The notes below the pieces were generated by a model. It saw only the letters and a program-made list of their open reading frames with translations, was not told the DNA's origin and did no database searches. Position numbers and translations under genes: made by a program. This document shows, piece by piece, positions 42,801-50,069 of a stretch of 64,000 nt of DNA (position 1 is the stretch's first letter; each line of letters starts with the position of its first letter). This DNA comes from Bosea sp. 124 (GTDB lineage Bacteria > Pseudomonadota > Alphaproteobacteria > Rhizobiales > Beijerinckiaceae): positions 1 through 64,000 of the forward strand of contig NZ_PZZM01000001.1 in the NCBI RefSeq assembly GCF_003046175.1, read 5' to 3'.

Positions 42801-43027
42801 TCGCCTTCATCATGGGCGTGGTGCCGCTGGTGCTGTCGACCGGGGCCGGCGCCGAGATGCGGCAGGCCATGGGCGTCGCAGTCTTCGCCGGCATGATCGG
42901 CGTCACCGCCTTCGGCATCTTCCTGACGCCGGTGTTCTATGTGCTGATGCGCAAGCTCTCCGGCAACAAGCCGCTGCGGCAGCATGGCGCCGTGCCGGAG
43001 CCGGCGCATCTGGCCGAGGCGGCTTGA
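39842..43027 (+). CDS. RND multidrug efflux pump (HAE1 family)
   Basis: A 1061-residue inner-membrane transporter of the AcrB/BepE type with twelve transmembrane helices and two large periplasmic loops. The N-terminus FFIDRPIFAGVLSVLIFLAG is typical. The proton-relay aspartates are in helix 4 (GIVVDDAIVVVENVERN) and the partner lysine is in helix 10 (GLSAKNAILIVEFARE). Pore and docking segments such as YPGANPRVIAETVATPIEEQ and QTWRASIIPLVAVPISVVGT are intact. It exports hydrophobic compounds driven by proton flow, with the adaptor encoded just upstream. The protein is full length, with no frameshift. Confidence 0.95.
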   Translation: MNLSKFFIDRPIFAGVLSVLIFLAGLISLRILPISEYPEVVPPSVVVRAQYPGANPRVIAETVATPIEEQINGVENMLYMSSQATTDGVMTLTVTFKLGTDADKAQQLVQNRVSQAEPRLPEEVRRLGVTTIKSSPDLMLVVHLLSPNNRYDMTYLRNYAVLNVKDRLARIDGVGQVQLFGSGDYSLRVWLDPQKVAEHGLSPADVVREIRAQNVQAAAGVVGASPSAAGLDLQLSVNAQGRLQSEEEFGEIIVKTSPSGAVTRLRDIARLELGAADYALRSLLDNKPAVAVPVFQAPGSNAITIADQIRTTMEEIKQNMPEGVDYSIVYDTTQFVRASIKAVITTLLEAIALVVLVVIIFLQTWRASIIPLVAVPISVVGTFAVMHLFGFSINALSLFGLVLAIGIVVDDAIVVVENVERNIEEGLEPREATYKAMREVSGPIIAIALVLVAVFVPLAFISGLTGQFYRQFALTIAISTVISAVNSLTLSPALAALLLRSHHAPKDALTRGMDKVLGWFFRGFNRFFQCSSEAYGGGVRRILSRKTLMMAVYLVLVGLTAVLFRTVPGGFVPGQDKQYLVGFAQLPDAATLDRTEDVIRQMGEIALKHPGVQSAVAFPGLSINGFTNSSNAGIVFVTLKPFEERKDPSLGGAAIAMQLNGQFAGIKEAFIAMFPPPPVQGLGTIGGFKLQIEDRAGLGYKALDEATKAFMAKAAAAPELAGMFSSFQVNVPQLYADIDRTKARQLGVAVTDVFDTLQIYLGSSYVNDFNKFGRTYTVRAQADAPFRAYAEDIGKLRVRSGTGEMVPLSAVLNVRNDTGPERAMRYNGFLASDINAGAAPGYSSGQAQAAVERIAAQTLPKGFAFEWTELTYQEILAGNSAVLVFPIAILLVFLVLAAQYESLTLPIAIIMIIPMGLLAAMAGVWYSGGDNNVFTQIGLVVLVGLSAKNAILIVEFARELEFEGRTPVEAAIEASRLRLRPILMTSLAFIMGVVPLVLSTGAGAEMRQAMGVAVFAGMIGVTAFGIFLTPVFYVLMRKLSGNKPLRQHGAVPEPAHLAEAA

Positions 43028-43047
43028 GCTCGCCGCGCTAACAGAGC

Positions 43048-43150
43048 GCCGTCATCCTAGGCTTCGCGAAGCGAAGTCCCGGGATCCAACGAAGGGCTTC
43101 GTGCTCGACGATGGATCCCGGGCGGACCTTCGGTCGCCCAGGATAACGGC
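43048..43150. repeat. Large inverted intergenic repeat
   Basis: The outer arms GCCGTCATCCT (43048-43058) and AGGATAACGGC (43140-43150) and the inner arms TCCCGGGATCCA (43077-43088) and TGGATCCCGGG (43112-43122) form a nested palindrome between convergent genes (RND pump and the binding-protein gene). It may end transcription from both sides. The outer arms resemble the repeats at 39721 and 52476. The remaining part of 43028-43186 has no gene. Confidence 0.6.
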
Positions 43151-43186
43151 GTGTTTCAGAGTCTCAAGCTCTGGATCGAGGGCGGC

Positions 43187-44257
43187 TTACCGCTCGATCA
43201 TCTTGTTCCAGCGGCTGTTCCATTCCGGGCGCTTGGCATTGATCGCGTCCCAATCCAGCACCACGGCGGTCTTCATGAAGCCGTGAAAGGCCTCGAGCTT
43301 CTTCTCGGCCTCAGGCGTCGTCGCCTTCGACCTGGTGTTCGACGGCACGACGTTGCCGACCGCCAGCGCCTTGGACTGCGCCTCAGCCGAGAGCAAATAG
43401 GCGGCGAGCTTCTGCGCCAGTTCCGGCTCGGAATTGTTGGCGATGACGCATTGCGCCACCATCAGCACCACCGAACCTTCCTTGGGCTGGGCGTATTCGA
43501 CCGGGATGCCCTTTTCCTTCAGATTCGCGACGCCGGTCGGGGTCAGCGGGAAGATCGCGGCCTCGCCGGTCTGGACCATCTCGGAGATCTTGGCCGAGTT
43601 CGGAATGAACTCGATGACGTTCTTGCCGATCGTCTCGCGGAACTTGGCGAATCCAGGCTCGACATTGGCCTCGGTGCCGCCCTGGATGCGGTTGAACATC
43701 AGAAAGGCGTGCAGGCCGAAGGAAGAGGCCGAGGCCGACTGGAACACGACCTTGTCCTTGAACTTGGGGTCGGCCATGTCCATCCAGGAGGTCGGGGCGG
43801 CCCAACCCTTCTCGTCGAACATCTTCTTGTTATAGGCGAGGCCGGTCATGCCCATGTCGATGCCGACGGCCATGTCGCCCTTCATGCGGGCGCCCTGGTC
43901 GAGTTCGGCGAGTTCGGGGCCGTCCTTCAGCTTCTCGCAAAGGCCGGCCCCGACGGCGCGGACCATGACGCCGTCATCGAGGAACATGACGTGCATCTGC
44001 GGCTTGTCCTTGGCTGCCGTCGCCTTGGCGAGGATGTCCGAGGAGGTGCCCGGGACGACGACGACCTTGACGTTGTTCGTCTTCTCGAATTCCGGGAGGA
44101 CGCCCTGGGTGAAGGTCTTCTCGAAGTTGCCGCCATTCATGCCGATATAGAGCGTCTTGGTCTGGGCGAAAGCCGCCGTGCCGGCGATGAGCGCGAGCGT
44201 GGCGACGGCGGCGCCAAGAGCGTTGCGGCCGGAAATGGCCTTGCGACGATCAATCAT
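43187..44257 (-). CDS. ABC importer periplasmic binding protein, polyamine type
   Basis: A 356-residue secreted binding protein of the PotD/PotF type. Residues 1-31 are a signal peptide ending GTAAFA. The mature start TKTLYIGMNGGNFEKTF is typical for this family, as are VDIGMGLAYNKKMF-like MGMTGLAYNKKMFDEKGW, PTSWMDMADPKFKDKV and LLSAEAQSKALAVGNVVPSN. It is the last gene of the operon, overlapping the FAD subunit gene by ATGA. The family binds polyamines, opines or amino acids; with an amine or imino-acid dehydrogenase encoded in the same operon, the ligand is probably the substrate of that enzyme. The exact ligand is unknown. Confidence 0.85.
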   Translation of the reverse strand: MIDRRKAISGRNALGAAVATLALIAGTAAFAQTKTLYIGMNGGNFEKTFTQGVLPEFEKTNNVKVVVVPGTSSDILAKATAAKDKPQMHVMFLDDGVMVRAVGAGLCEKLKDGPELAELDQGARMKGDMAVGIDMGMTGLAYNKKMFDEKGWAAPTSWMDMADPKFKDKVVFQSASASSFGLHAFLMFNRIQGGTEANVEPGFAKFRETIGKNVIEFIPNSAKISEMVQTGEAAIFPLTPTGVANLKEKGIPVEYAQPKEGSVVLMVAQCVIANNSEPELAQKLAAYLLSAEAQSKALAVGNVVPSNTRSKATTPEAEKKLEAFHGFMKTAVVLDWDAINAKRPEWNSRWNKMIER

Positions 44258-45450
44258 GAGAGGTCTCCCCTGTGTTGCGGCTCTGAATGGCGATCCGCAC
44301 CCGAGCCGTCGGCTGTGCGGTCGCTGCGTGAAGGGACTTGCGCAAAGCGCGCGATCGAGAAGGCCTCGATCGGCGTGGTCGTGGCGCCGTCGCGGACGAG
44401 TTCGGCCAGCACCTCGCCGACACCGGGCGCGATCTGGAATCCCGCTCCGGAAAAGCCGAAGGCGTGGAAGAGGCCGGGCGTGGTGCCGCTTGGCCCGATT
44501 ACCGGGTTGCGGTCCGGCATCGAAGCCTCGGTGCCGGTCCAGAAGCGGATGGCCTGGGCGTGGTGCATCGCCGGGAAGAGTTCGGCCGCCTTGTTCATGA
44601 TGGCGAGCGCGCCTTCGCCGGCAGGCCGGGAGAAATCCGGATCGGCCAAAGGCAAGCCGCGCTCGCCACCGACGATGCAGTTCCCGCGCACGACCTGCCT
44701 TGCATAGATGCCGGCGCCCTCCATGCCGGTATTGACCGTCATGATCGGCGCGAGCGGCTCCGTCACCACCATCGAGGGGTAGATCCGGCTGACCGGGACC
44801 GGCTCGGCAAAACTTTCAGCGAAGCGGCCGGCCCAGGCGCCGGCACTGTTGATGAGCGCGCCGGCCCGCAGCGTCAGTCCGTCGCCCGCCTCCAGCGCGA
44901 AGCCGGCCCCGTTGCGGGTCGCACCCGTCACGGGCGTGTTCTCCAGCACATGGGCGCCGGCCCGGCGCGCAGCGCTGGCGAAGCCGGCCGAGACCAGGCG
45001 CGGATTGGCGTGGCCGTCGCCAGCACAAAGCGAGGCGCCGGTGATGTCTCCGTCGATCCAGGGAAAGCGCTGGCGCAGGTCGTTATGGCCGATCAGCTCG
45101 AGATCGAGACCCTGATCGGCGACAGCGGTCGCATAGGCTTCAAGCGCTGCCATGTCGGCCTCGCCGCGGGCAAGCTTGAGATGGCCGGAGCGCAGGAATT
45201 CGCCATCGATGCCGATGAGGGCGGCCAGACGCGGCCAGATCGCATGGGCGCGCTGCGACAGCGGCAGTTGCTCGCGCGGGCGGCCCTGCCGGCGCACACC
45301 GCCATAGTTCACCCCGCTCGCCTGCGCGCCGCAGAAGCCCTTGTCGAGCAAGGCAACGGACAGGCCCATGCCGCGCAAGGCGAGCGCCGCCGAGGAGCCG
45401 ACGAGCCCGCCGCCGATGATCGCGACATCGACATCGAGGCGCGCGCTCAC
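44254..45450 (-). CDS. FAD-dependent amine/imino-acid dehydrogenase, catalytic beta-like subunit
   Basis: A 398-residue DadA/sarcosine-oxidase-beta-like flavoprotein. The FAD loop is VDVAIIGGGLVGSSAALALR at the N-terminus, ASGVNYGGVRRQGR is the flavin-contact segment, INSAGAWAGRFAESF is the characteristic second site and GFSGAGFQIAPGVGEVLAEL ends the FAD domain. It matches HcnC, OoxB and hydroxyproline dehydrogenase subunits. The start is GTG at 45450, overlapping the preceding stop as GTGA. It is expected to oxidise a secondary amine or imino acid and pass electrons through the other two subunits to the respiratory chain. Confidence 0.85.
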   Translation of the reverse strand: MSARLDVDVAIIGGGLVGSSAALALRGMGLSVALLDKGFCGAQASGVNYGGVRRQGRPREQLPLSQRAHAIWPRLAALIGIDGEFLRSGHLKLARGEADMAALEAYATAVADQGLDLELIGHNDLRQRFPWIDGDITGASLCAGDGHANPRLVSAGFASAARRAGAHVLENTPVTGATRNGAGFALEAGDGLTLRAGALINSAGAWAGRFAESFAEPVPVSRIYPSMVVTEPLAPIMTVNTGMEGAGIYARQVVRGNCIVGGERGLPLADPDFSRPAGEGALAIMNKAAELFPAMHHAQAIRFWTGTEASMPDRNPVIGPSGTTPGLFHAFGFSGAGFQIAPGVGEVLAELVRDGATTTPIEAFSIARFAQVPSRSDRTADGSGADRHSEPQHRGDLS

Positions 45451-46835
45451 GACACCGTCTCCGTCTCCCGCGCGGCCGGCTTCAACACCAGCGGTACCGG
45501 CTTCAGCGGCGCCTGCGAGCGCAGACGCCCGACGTCTTCGAGGCTGCGCCCCGTCCGGGCTGCGAGCAGTTCCGCCGCCGCTCCGGCGCAGATGCGCCCC
45601 TGGCAACGGCCCATGCCGACGCGACTGACGGCCTTCAGCCGGTTGATCTCCGTGATGTCGAAATGGTCGATCGCCCTGCGGGCCTCGCCGGCGCTGATCT
45701 CCTCGCAGCGGCAGAGCAGCGTGTCGTCGGCGCAATCGGCTGCCCAATGCGCCGGGAAGGGGAAGGCCGCCTCGAGCACGTCGCGGAAGCGGTCGATACG
45801 GGCGAGTTCCGCCTCCAGCCGGGCCGCGCGCTCCGGCGCATGCGGCAGGCCGCGATCCTCGCGGAGCGCCAGTGCCGCCCGCTCCCCTGCCCGCTCCGCC
45901 GCGTCAGCTCCCGCGATGCCGGCACCGTCTCCCGCAAGATAGACGCGGGGGATGCTGGTGCGCCCGGTCGCATCGCGCCGGGGCAGCCAGGCGCGGTCAC
46001 GCTGATCGAACCGGAAGGCGCAGCCGGCGAGATCGGCGGCTTGCGTCTCCGGGCGCAGGGCAAGACCATAGCCGACGCCGTCGCAGACGATCCGGCGCGC
46101 GTCGCCGCCCTGCCGCCAGGCGATGCCTGCGACGGCACTCTCACCCTCGATCCGGACATCCTCGACGCCATAATGGATGGCGACGCCGCGCAGGCGCAGT
46201 TCGGCGACGAAACGCATCCCGCGCAGGATGATGGCCGGGAACAAGGGCAGGCCCCGCAGCATGGCGAATTTGGCCGAGAAGGGGGCTGCGTCCAGCACGG
46301 CGGCGACCTCGACGCCGGCCTTCATATACTGCCAGGCGACGAGATACAGCAGCGGGCCGGAGCCTGCGAAGACGACGCGCCGGCCGATGGCACAGCCCTG
46401 CGCCTTCAGGGCGATCTGGGCACCGCCGAGCGTGAAGACGCCGGGCAGCGTCCAGCCCGGGATCGGCAGGATGCGATCGGTGGCGCCCGTCGCCAGGATC
46501 AGCCCGTCATAGGTGACGCGGCGGCTCTCGCCCGCGACCGCGATGTCGGCCACGCCTTCGCGCAGGTTCCAGAGCAGAGCCTGGGGCCAGTAGTCGATGC
46601 GGCCTGCCAGACCGGCGAAATCGCGATGCAGGGCCTGCGCCTTGCCGGCCTCGGACCCGTAGAGCGCCCTCGCGCTGCGCTCGTCCGGGACGAGGCGCTG
46701 GCGGTAGATCTGGCCGCCGCAGGACGGCGCCTCGTCGACCACCAGCGGCCGAAGTCCCGCCGCGACGAGCGCCTGCGCCGCACGAATGCCGGCCGGCCCG
46801 GCGCCGACGACGAGCGGCTGGGCGCGCCCGATCAC
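45447..46835 (-). CDS. FAD/NAD(P)-type dehydrogenase alpha-like subunit with iron-sulfur motif
   Basis: A 462-residue pyridine-nucleotide-disulfide-reductase-fold protein of the HcnB/OoxA type. It has two dinucleotide loops, LVVGAGPAGIRAAQALVAAG and VVFAGSGPLLYLVAW, plus the FAD aspartate in RVYLAGDGAGIAGADAA. The C-terminal domain is a BFD-like [2Fe-2S] unit with cysteines in DTLLCRCEEISAGEA and VGMGRCQGRICAG. The start is GTG at 46835 overlapping the ferredoxin-like stop as GTGA. With the two neighbouring products it should form a three-subunit dehydrogenase; the reductase fold relays electrons between FAD sites and iron-sulfur clusters. Confidence 0.85.
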   Translation of the reverse strand: MIGRAQPLVVGAGPAGIRAAQALVAAGLRPLVVDEAPSCGGQIYRQRLVPDERSARALYGSEAGKAQALHRDFAGLAGRIDYWPQALLWNLREGVADIAVAGESRRVTYDGLILATGATDRILPIPGWTLPGVFTLGGAQIALKAQGCAIGRRVVFAGSGPLLYLVAWQYMKAGVEVAAVLDAAPFSAKFAMLRGLPLFPAIILRGMRFVAELRLRGVAIHYGVEDVRIEGESAVAGIAWRQGGDARRIVCDGVGYGLALRPETQAADLAGCAFRFDQRDRAWLPRRDATGRTSIPRVYLAGDGAGIAGADAAERAGERAALALREDRGLPHAPERAARLEAELARIDRFRDVLEAAFPFPAHWAADCADDTLLCRCEEISAGEARRAIDHFDITEINRLKAVSRVGMGRCQGRICAGAAAELLAARTGRSLEDVGRLRSQAPLKPVPLVLKPAARETETVS

Positions 46836-47122
46836 GCGGCCAGCCTCGCTCGCGTGACGATGCTCATGCCTGCGGCCAGCGGCGTGGTGCAGGCGCGCAG
46901 GCGTTCGCCATCGGCCAGTGTCACCCAGCAGTCCTGGCAGGCGCCCATCTGGCAGAAACCGGCGCGCGGCTGGCCCGAGAACTCCGTCTGCCGGACGGCA
47001 TCGGCCTGGCTGAGGATCGCGGTCAGCAGCGTGTCGCCGGCCCGGCCCTCGCAGGCAGAGCCGTCGAGGATGAAGGCGATGGCAGCGTGATCCTTGCGGG
47101 CGATGCGATGGAGCAGCGGCAT
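46832..47122 (-). CDS. [2Fe-2S] ferredoxin-like gamma subunit of the dehydrogenase
   Basis: A 96-residue plant-type [2Fe-2S] protein like HcnA. Its cluster cysteines are in GSACEGRAGDTLL (one), AGFCQMGACQDCWVTLADGE (three) and RLRACTTP (a fourth and last position). This set is typical for the small subunits that hand electrons between the FAD subunits of hydroxyproline dehydrogenase, opine oxidase or HCN synthase. Two starts are possible: ATG at 47122, or GTG at 47137, which would overlap the permease stop as GTGA in the same way as the next two junctions. It is the first of the three dehydrogenase genes. Confidence 0.85.
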   Translation of the reverse strand: MPLLHRIARKDHAAIAFILDGSACEGRAGDTLLTAILSQADAVRQTEFSGQPRAGFCQMGACQDCWVTLADGERLRACTTPLAAGMSIVTRARLAA

Positions 47123-47133
47123 GGCTCTCGCCC

Positions 47134-47928
47134 TCACTTCTGCCCGACGAGGATCTTGTCGAGGCCGAAGGCGCGGTCGAGGATCAGCATGGCGCCGGCC
47201 GTCAGCGCGATCATCAGAGCGGAGACCGCCGCCATCATCGGATCGATCGATTCCGTGGCGTACATGTACATCCGCACCGGCAGCGTCACCGTCTGCGGCG
47301 AGGTCACGAAGATCGACATCGTCAGCTCGTCGAACGAGTTGATGAAGGCGAGCAGCCAGCCGCCGGTGATGCCGGGCAGGATCATCGGCGCCGTGACCCG
47401 GCGGAACACCGTCCAGTGCGAGGCGCCGAGCGTCATCGCCGCCTGCTCGGCGCTGCGGTCGAGCCCCGTGAAGGCCGCCATCACCAGCCGCAGCACATAG
47501 GGCGTGATGATGATGACATGGGTCGCAACCAGCCAGGCGAAGGAGCCGGTGCCGCCGATCAGCGCAAACAGCCGCAGAAAGGCGACGCCGAGCACCAGAT
47601 GCGGGATGATCAGCGGCGACAGGAAAAGCGCGTTCAGCGCATCGCGGCCGGGAAAGTCGTATCGGTCGATGGCGAGCGCGGCAGGCACCGCGAGCGCCAC
47701 CGAGATCGTCGCGGCCAATGTCGCCAGCCAGAGGCTGTTGGCGAAGGAGGCGACGAAATCGGGATGGACGAAGATCTCGCGGAACCAGCGCAGCGAGAAC
47801 GACGTCGTCGGGATCGAGAGCGTGTTCTCGGGCGTGAAGGCGACGAGGCAGATCACCACCAGCGGCGCCAAAACGAAGGCGACGACGAGGCTGTGGAAGA
47901 TCAGGGCGGTGGGGCCGTTCTTCTGCAT
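47134..47928 (-). CDS. ABC permease, PotC-like
   Basis: A 264-residue permease with six hydrophobic segments. The ATPase-contact loop is EQAAMTLGASHWTVFRRVTAPMILP (EAA motif, about residues 168-190), preceded by the binding-protein-dependent transport domain with ANSLWLATLAATISVALAVP. It forms one half of the polyamine-type importer channel with the PotB-like protein. The gene starts 10 bp after the PotB-like stop and ends next to the dehydrogenase gamma gene, so transporter and enzyme share one transcript. Substrate inferred from context only. Confidence 0.9.
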   Translation of the reverse strand: MQKNGPTALIFHSLVVAFVLAPLVVICLVAFTPENTLSIPTTSFSLRWFREIFVHPDFVASFANSLWLATLAATISVALAVPAALAIDRYDFPGRDALNALFLSPLIIPHLVLGVAFLRLFALIGGTGSFAWLVATHVIIITPYVLRLVMAAFTGLDRSAEQAAMTLGASHWTVFRRVTAPMILPGITGGWLLAFINSFDELTMSIFVTSPQTVTLPVRMYMYATESIDPMMAAVSALMIALTAGAMLILDRAFGLDKILVGQK

Positions 47929-47938
47929 GGCGCCCTCC

Positions 47939-48841
47939 TCAACCCAAGGTCCGGCGGGCGCGGGCCTCGACCATGCGGTTATAGGCCAGCATGATGGCGA
48001 GGTTGGCGACGAGCACGATGATGGCGATGGCGGCGCCGAGCGGCCAGTTCAGCTCGTGCATGAATTCGTCATAGACCAGCGTCGCGGCCATCTTGAGCCG
48101 GCGTCCGCCAAGCAAGCCGGGAATGGCGAAGGCGCTGGCGGAGAGCCCGAAGACGATCAGGCTGCCCGACAGCATGCCGAGCGAGACCTGCGGCATCACC
48201 ACGCGGCGCAGCGCCGTGAAGTGGGAGGCGCCCAGCGTCAGGGCGGCCGCCTCGACCATCGGATCGAGCTTCTGCAGCGCCGTCCAGACCGGTATGACCA
48301 TGAAGGGCAACATGACGTGGACGAGCGCGATCACGATCGCCGTCTCGGTGTAGAGCAGCTTGACGGTGCCGAAGCCGAGCACCTGCAACGTCTGGTTCAC
48401 CAGCCCGGTCGAGCCCAGCAGCATGCTCCAGCCGAAGGCGCGCACCACCACGGAAACCAGCAGCGGCCCGATGATCACCAGCAGGAAGACCGAGCGCCAG
48501 GGATCGCGCATCCGCGACAGGATATAGGCCTCGGGCGCCCCGATCAGCACGCAGATCAGCGTCGTCAGGAAGGCGAGCCGCAGCGTGCGCCAGAAGATGC
48601 CGAGATAGTAGCTGTCGGAGAAGACCGCGGCGTAGTGACCGAGCGTGAATTCGTTCTTGATGCCGGTGGTGTGGTCATAGGCGTGGAAGGACAGGATGAC
48701 CGTCAGGATCAGCGGCAGGACGACCAGCCCGAGGAAGAGCAGCGCGCCGGGGCCGACGAGCAGCCAGGGCGTCGGATTGGCGCGTTTCGCAGCCGGAACG
48801 ACAAGGCCGGCAGCGCCGATATCTGGGCTTGCGCTGCTCAT
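47939..48841 (-). CDS. ABC permease, PotB-like
   Basis: A 300-residue inner-membrane permease with six or seven hydrophobic segments. The start NPTPWLLVGPGALLFLGLVV is normal for PotB, AFLTTLICVLIGAPEAYILS opens the transport domain, and the EAA loop is EAAALTLGASHFTALRRVVM (about residues 205-224). The ATG at 48841 overlaps the ATPase stop by ATGA, so translation is coupled. The protein pairs with the PotC-like permease encoded downstream. Confidence 0.9.
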   Translation of the reverse strand: MSSASPDIGAAGLVVPAAKRANPTPWLLVGPGALLFLGLVVLPLILTVILSFHAYDHTTGIKNEFTLGHYAAVFSDSYYLGIFWRTLRLAFLTTLICVLIGAPEAYILSRMRDPWRSVFLLVIIGPLLVSVVVRAFGWSMLLGSTGLVNQTLQVLGFGTVKLLYTETAIVIALVHVMLPFMVIPVWTALQKLDPMVEAAALTLGASHFTALRRVVMPQVSLGMLSGSLIVFGLSASAFAIPGLLGGRRLKMAATLVYDEFMHELNWPLGAAIAIIVLVANLAIMLAYNRMVEARARRTLG

Positions 48842-49890
48842 GCGGCGGCTCCCGCCAGCGCATCGACCTTGAGACTCGCCGGCGCCCAGGAGAGCGAGAC
48901 CTGCGCGCCCTCGCCCGGCGGCTCCTCGCCCTGGTTCGGCACCGAGACCGAGACGACCCCGACCGGCGTCTCGACGTTGAAGAGCCAGTAGCTGCCGAGG
49001 AAGAAACGGGCTGCGATGCGCCCGTCCAGAACTCCTTGCCCGGCCTCGCCCAGCAGGATCTTCTCCGGTCGCAGCGACAGCGCGACAGCCTGCCCGTCCG
49101 CGAGACCAACCAGCTCGCTCGGCAAGGCGAGGCTTGCCACCTCCGCACGACCGCCCCGCCAGATGCCCTCGATCCGGTTCATCTTGCCGACGAAGGAGGA
49201 GATGAAGGCCGTCGCCGGCCGCTCATAGAGCCGGTAAGGCGCATCGATCTGGGTCATCGCGCCCTGTTCCATCACCACGACGCGGTCGCTGATCGAGAGC
49301 GCCTCGGCCTGGTCATGTGTCACCATGATCGTCGTGGTGCCGACGCTGCGCTGGATACGGCGCAGTTCGAACTGCATCTCCTCGCGCAGCTTGGCGTCGA
49401 GATTGGAGAGCGGCTCGTCCAGCAGCAGCACCGGCGGCTCGATGACGAGCGCTCGCGCAATGGCGACACGCTGACGCTGTCCGCCCGAAAGCTGGCGCGG
49501 ATAGCGCTCGGCGAGAGCCGCGAGATGGACCAGCGCCAGCATCTCCGCGACGCGCCTGTCGCGCTCGGGTTTCGCGACCTTGCGCATCTCCAGTCCGAAG
49601 GCGACGTTCTCCGCCACGGTCATATGCGGGAACAGGGCGTAGCTCTGGAAGACGATGCCGAGGCCGCGCCGGCTCGGCTTCTCATGGGTGATGTCGCGCC
49701 CATCGAGCGTGATGCGCCCGCCCGTCGGCTCGACCAGGCCCGCGATCATCTGCAGCGTCGTGGTCTTGCCGCATCCGGAGGGGCCGAGCAGCGAGACGAA
49801 TTCGCCCTTGGCGACGCTCAGGTCGACATCGCGCACGGCGGCGAGTTCACCATAGACCTTGCTCAGCGATTGCAGCGTCAGGAAGCCCAT
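48838..49890 (-). CDS. ABC ATPase, PotA-like
   Basis: A 350-residue ATP-binding subunit with the extra C-terminal TOBE domain of PotA/UgpC proteins. Walker A is GPSGCGKTTT (about 38-47), the Q-loop is VFQSYALFPHMTVAEN, the signature LSGGQRQRVAIARAL, Walker B VLLLDEPLSNLD and the switch histidine MVTHDQAEAL. The TOBE part begins near FVGKMNRIEG and contains LSLRPEKILLGE. The ATG at 49890 has GAGGTG upstream. It is the first gene of the importer-dehydrogenase operon and is divergent from the IclR gene. Confidence 0.9.
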   Translation of the reverse strand: MGFLTLQSLSKVYGELAAVRDVDLSVAKGEFVSLLGPSGCGKTTTLQMIAGLVEPTGGRITLDGRDITHEKPSRRGLGIVFQSYALFPHMTVAENVAFGLEMRKVAKPERDRRVAEMLALVHLAALAERYPRQLSGGQRQRVAIARALVIEPPVLLLDEPLSNLDAKLREEMQFELRRIQRSVGTTTIMVTHDQAEALSISDRVVVMEQGAMTQIDAPYRLYERPATAFISSFVGKMNRIEGIWRGGRAEVASLALPSELVGLADGQAVALSLRPEKILLGEAGQGVLDGRIAARFFLGSYWLFNVETPVGVVSVSVPNQGEEPPGEGAQVSLSWAPASLKVDALAGAAA

Positions 49891-49988
49891 CGGCACCTCG
49901 AATGCGGGCTCCCGGACATGATCGAACCGGAGGCCGGACTGCGATGCCCCAAGGAGACGCAGGCGACATAAATCCGTCAATCGAGGAT

Positions 49989-50032
49989 TTCACATTGGAG
50001 AATTTATATTGACACAATTCTTCCATGTGGAA
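49989..50032. promoter_or_regulatory. Inverted repeat and promoter between ABC operon and IclR gene
   Basis: TTCACATTGGAGAATT (49989-50004) and AATTCTTCCATGTGGAA (50016-50032) are imperfect inverted repeats (CACAT/ATGTG and GAATT/AATTC strongly paired). TTGACA (50009-50014) with ATTTAT 17 bp later gives a plausible IclR promoter overlapping the repeat, so autorepression and control of the divergent operon are likely. The rest of 49891-50069 shows no gene. Confidence 0.5.
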
Positions 50033-50069
50033 TTTATTTCCTTCCGAGACGCGACTCATTCCGCACAAA

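Noticed and set aside
44254..47122. Hydrogen cyanide synthase (hcnABC)
   Set aside because: Gene order and subunit types match, but the same set occurs in opine oxidases and hydroxyproline dehydrogenases, and linkage with a solute importer argues for catabolism, not cyanide production.
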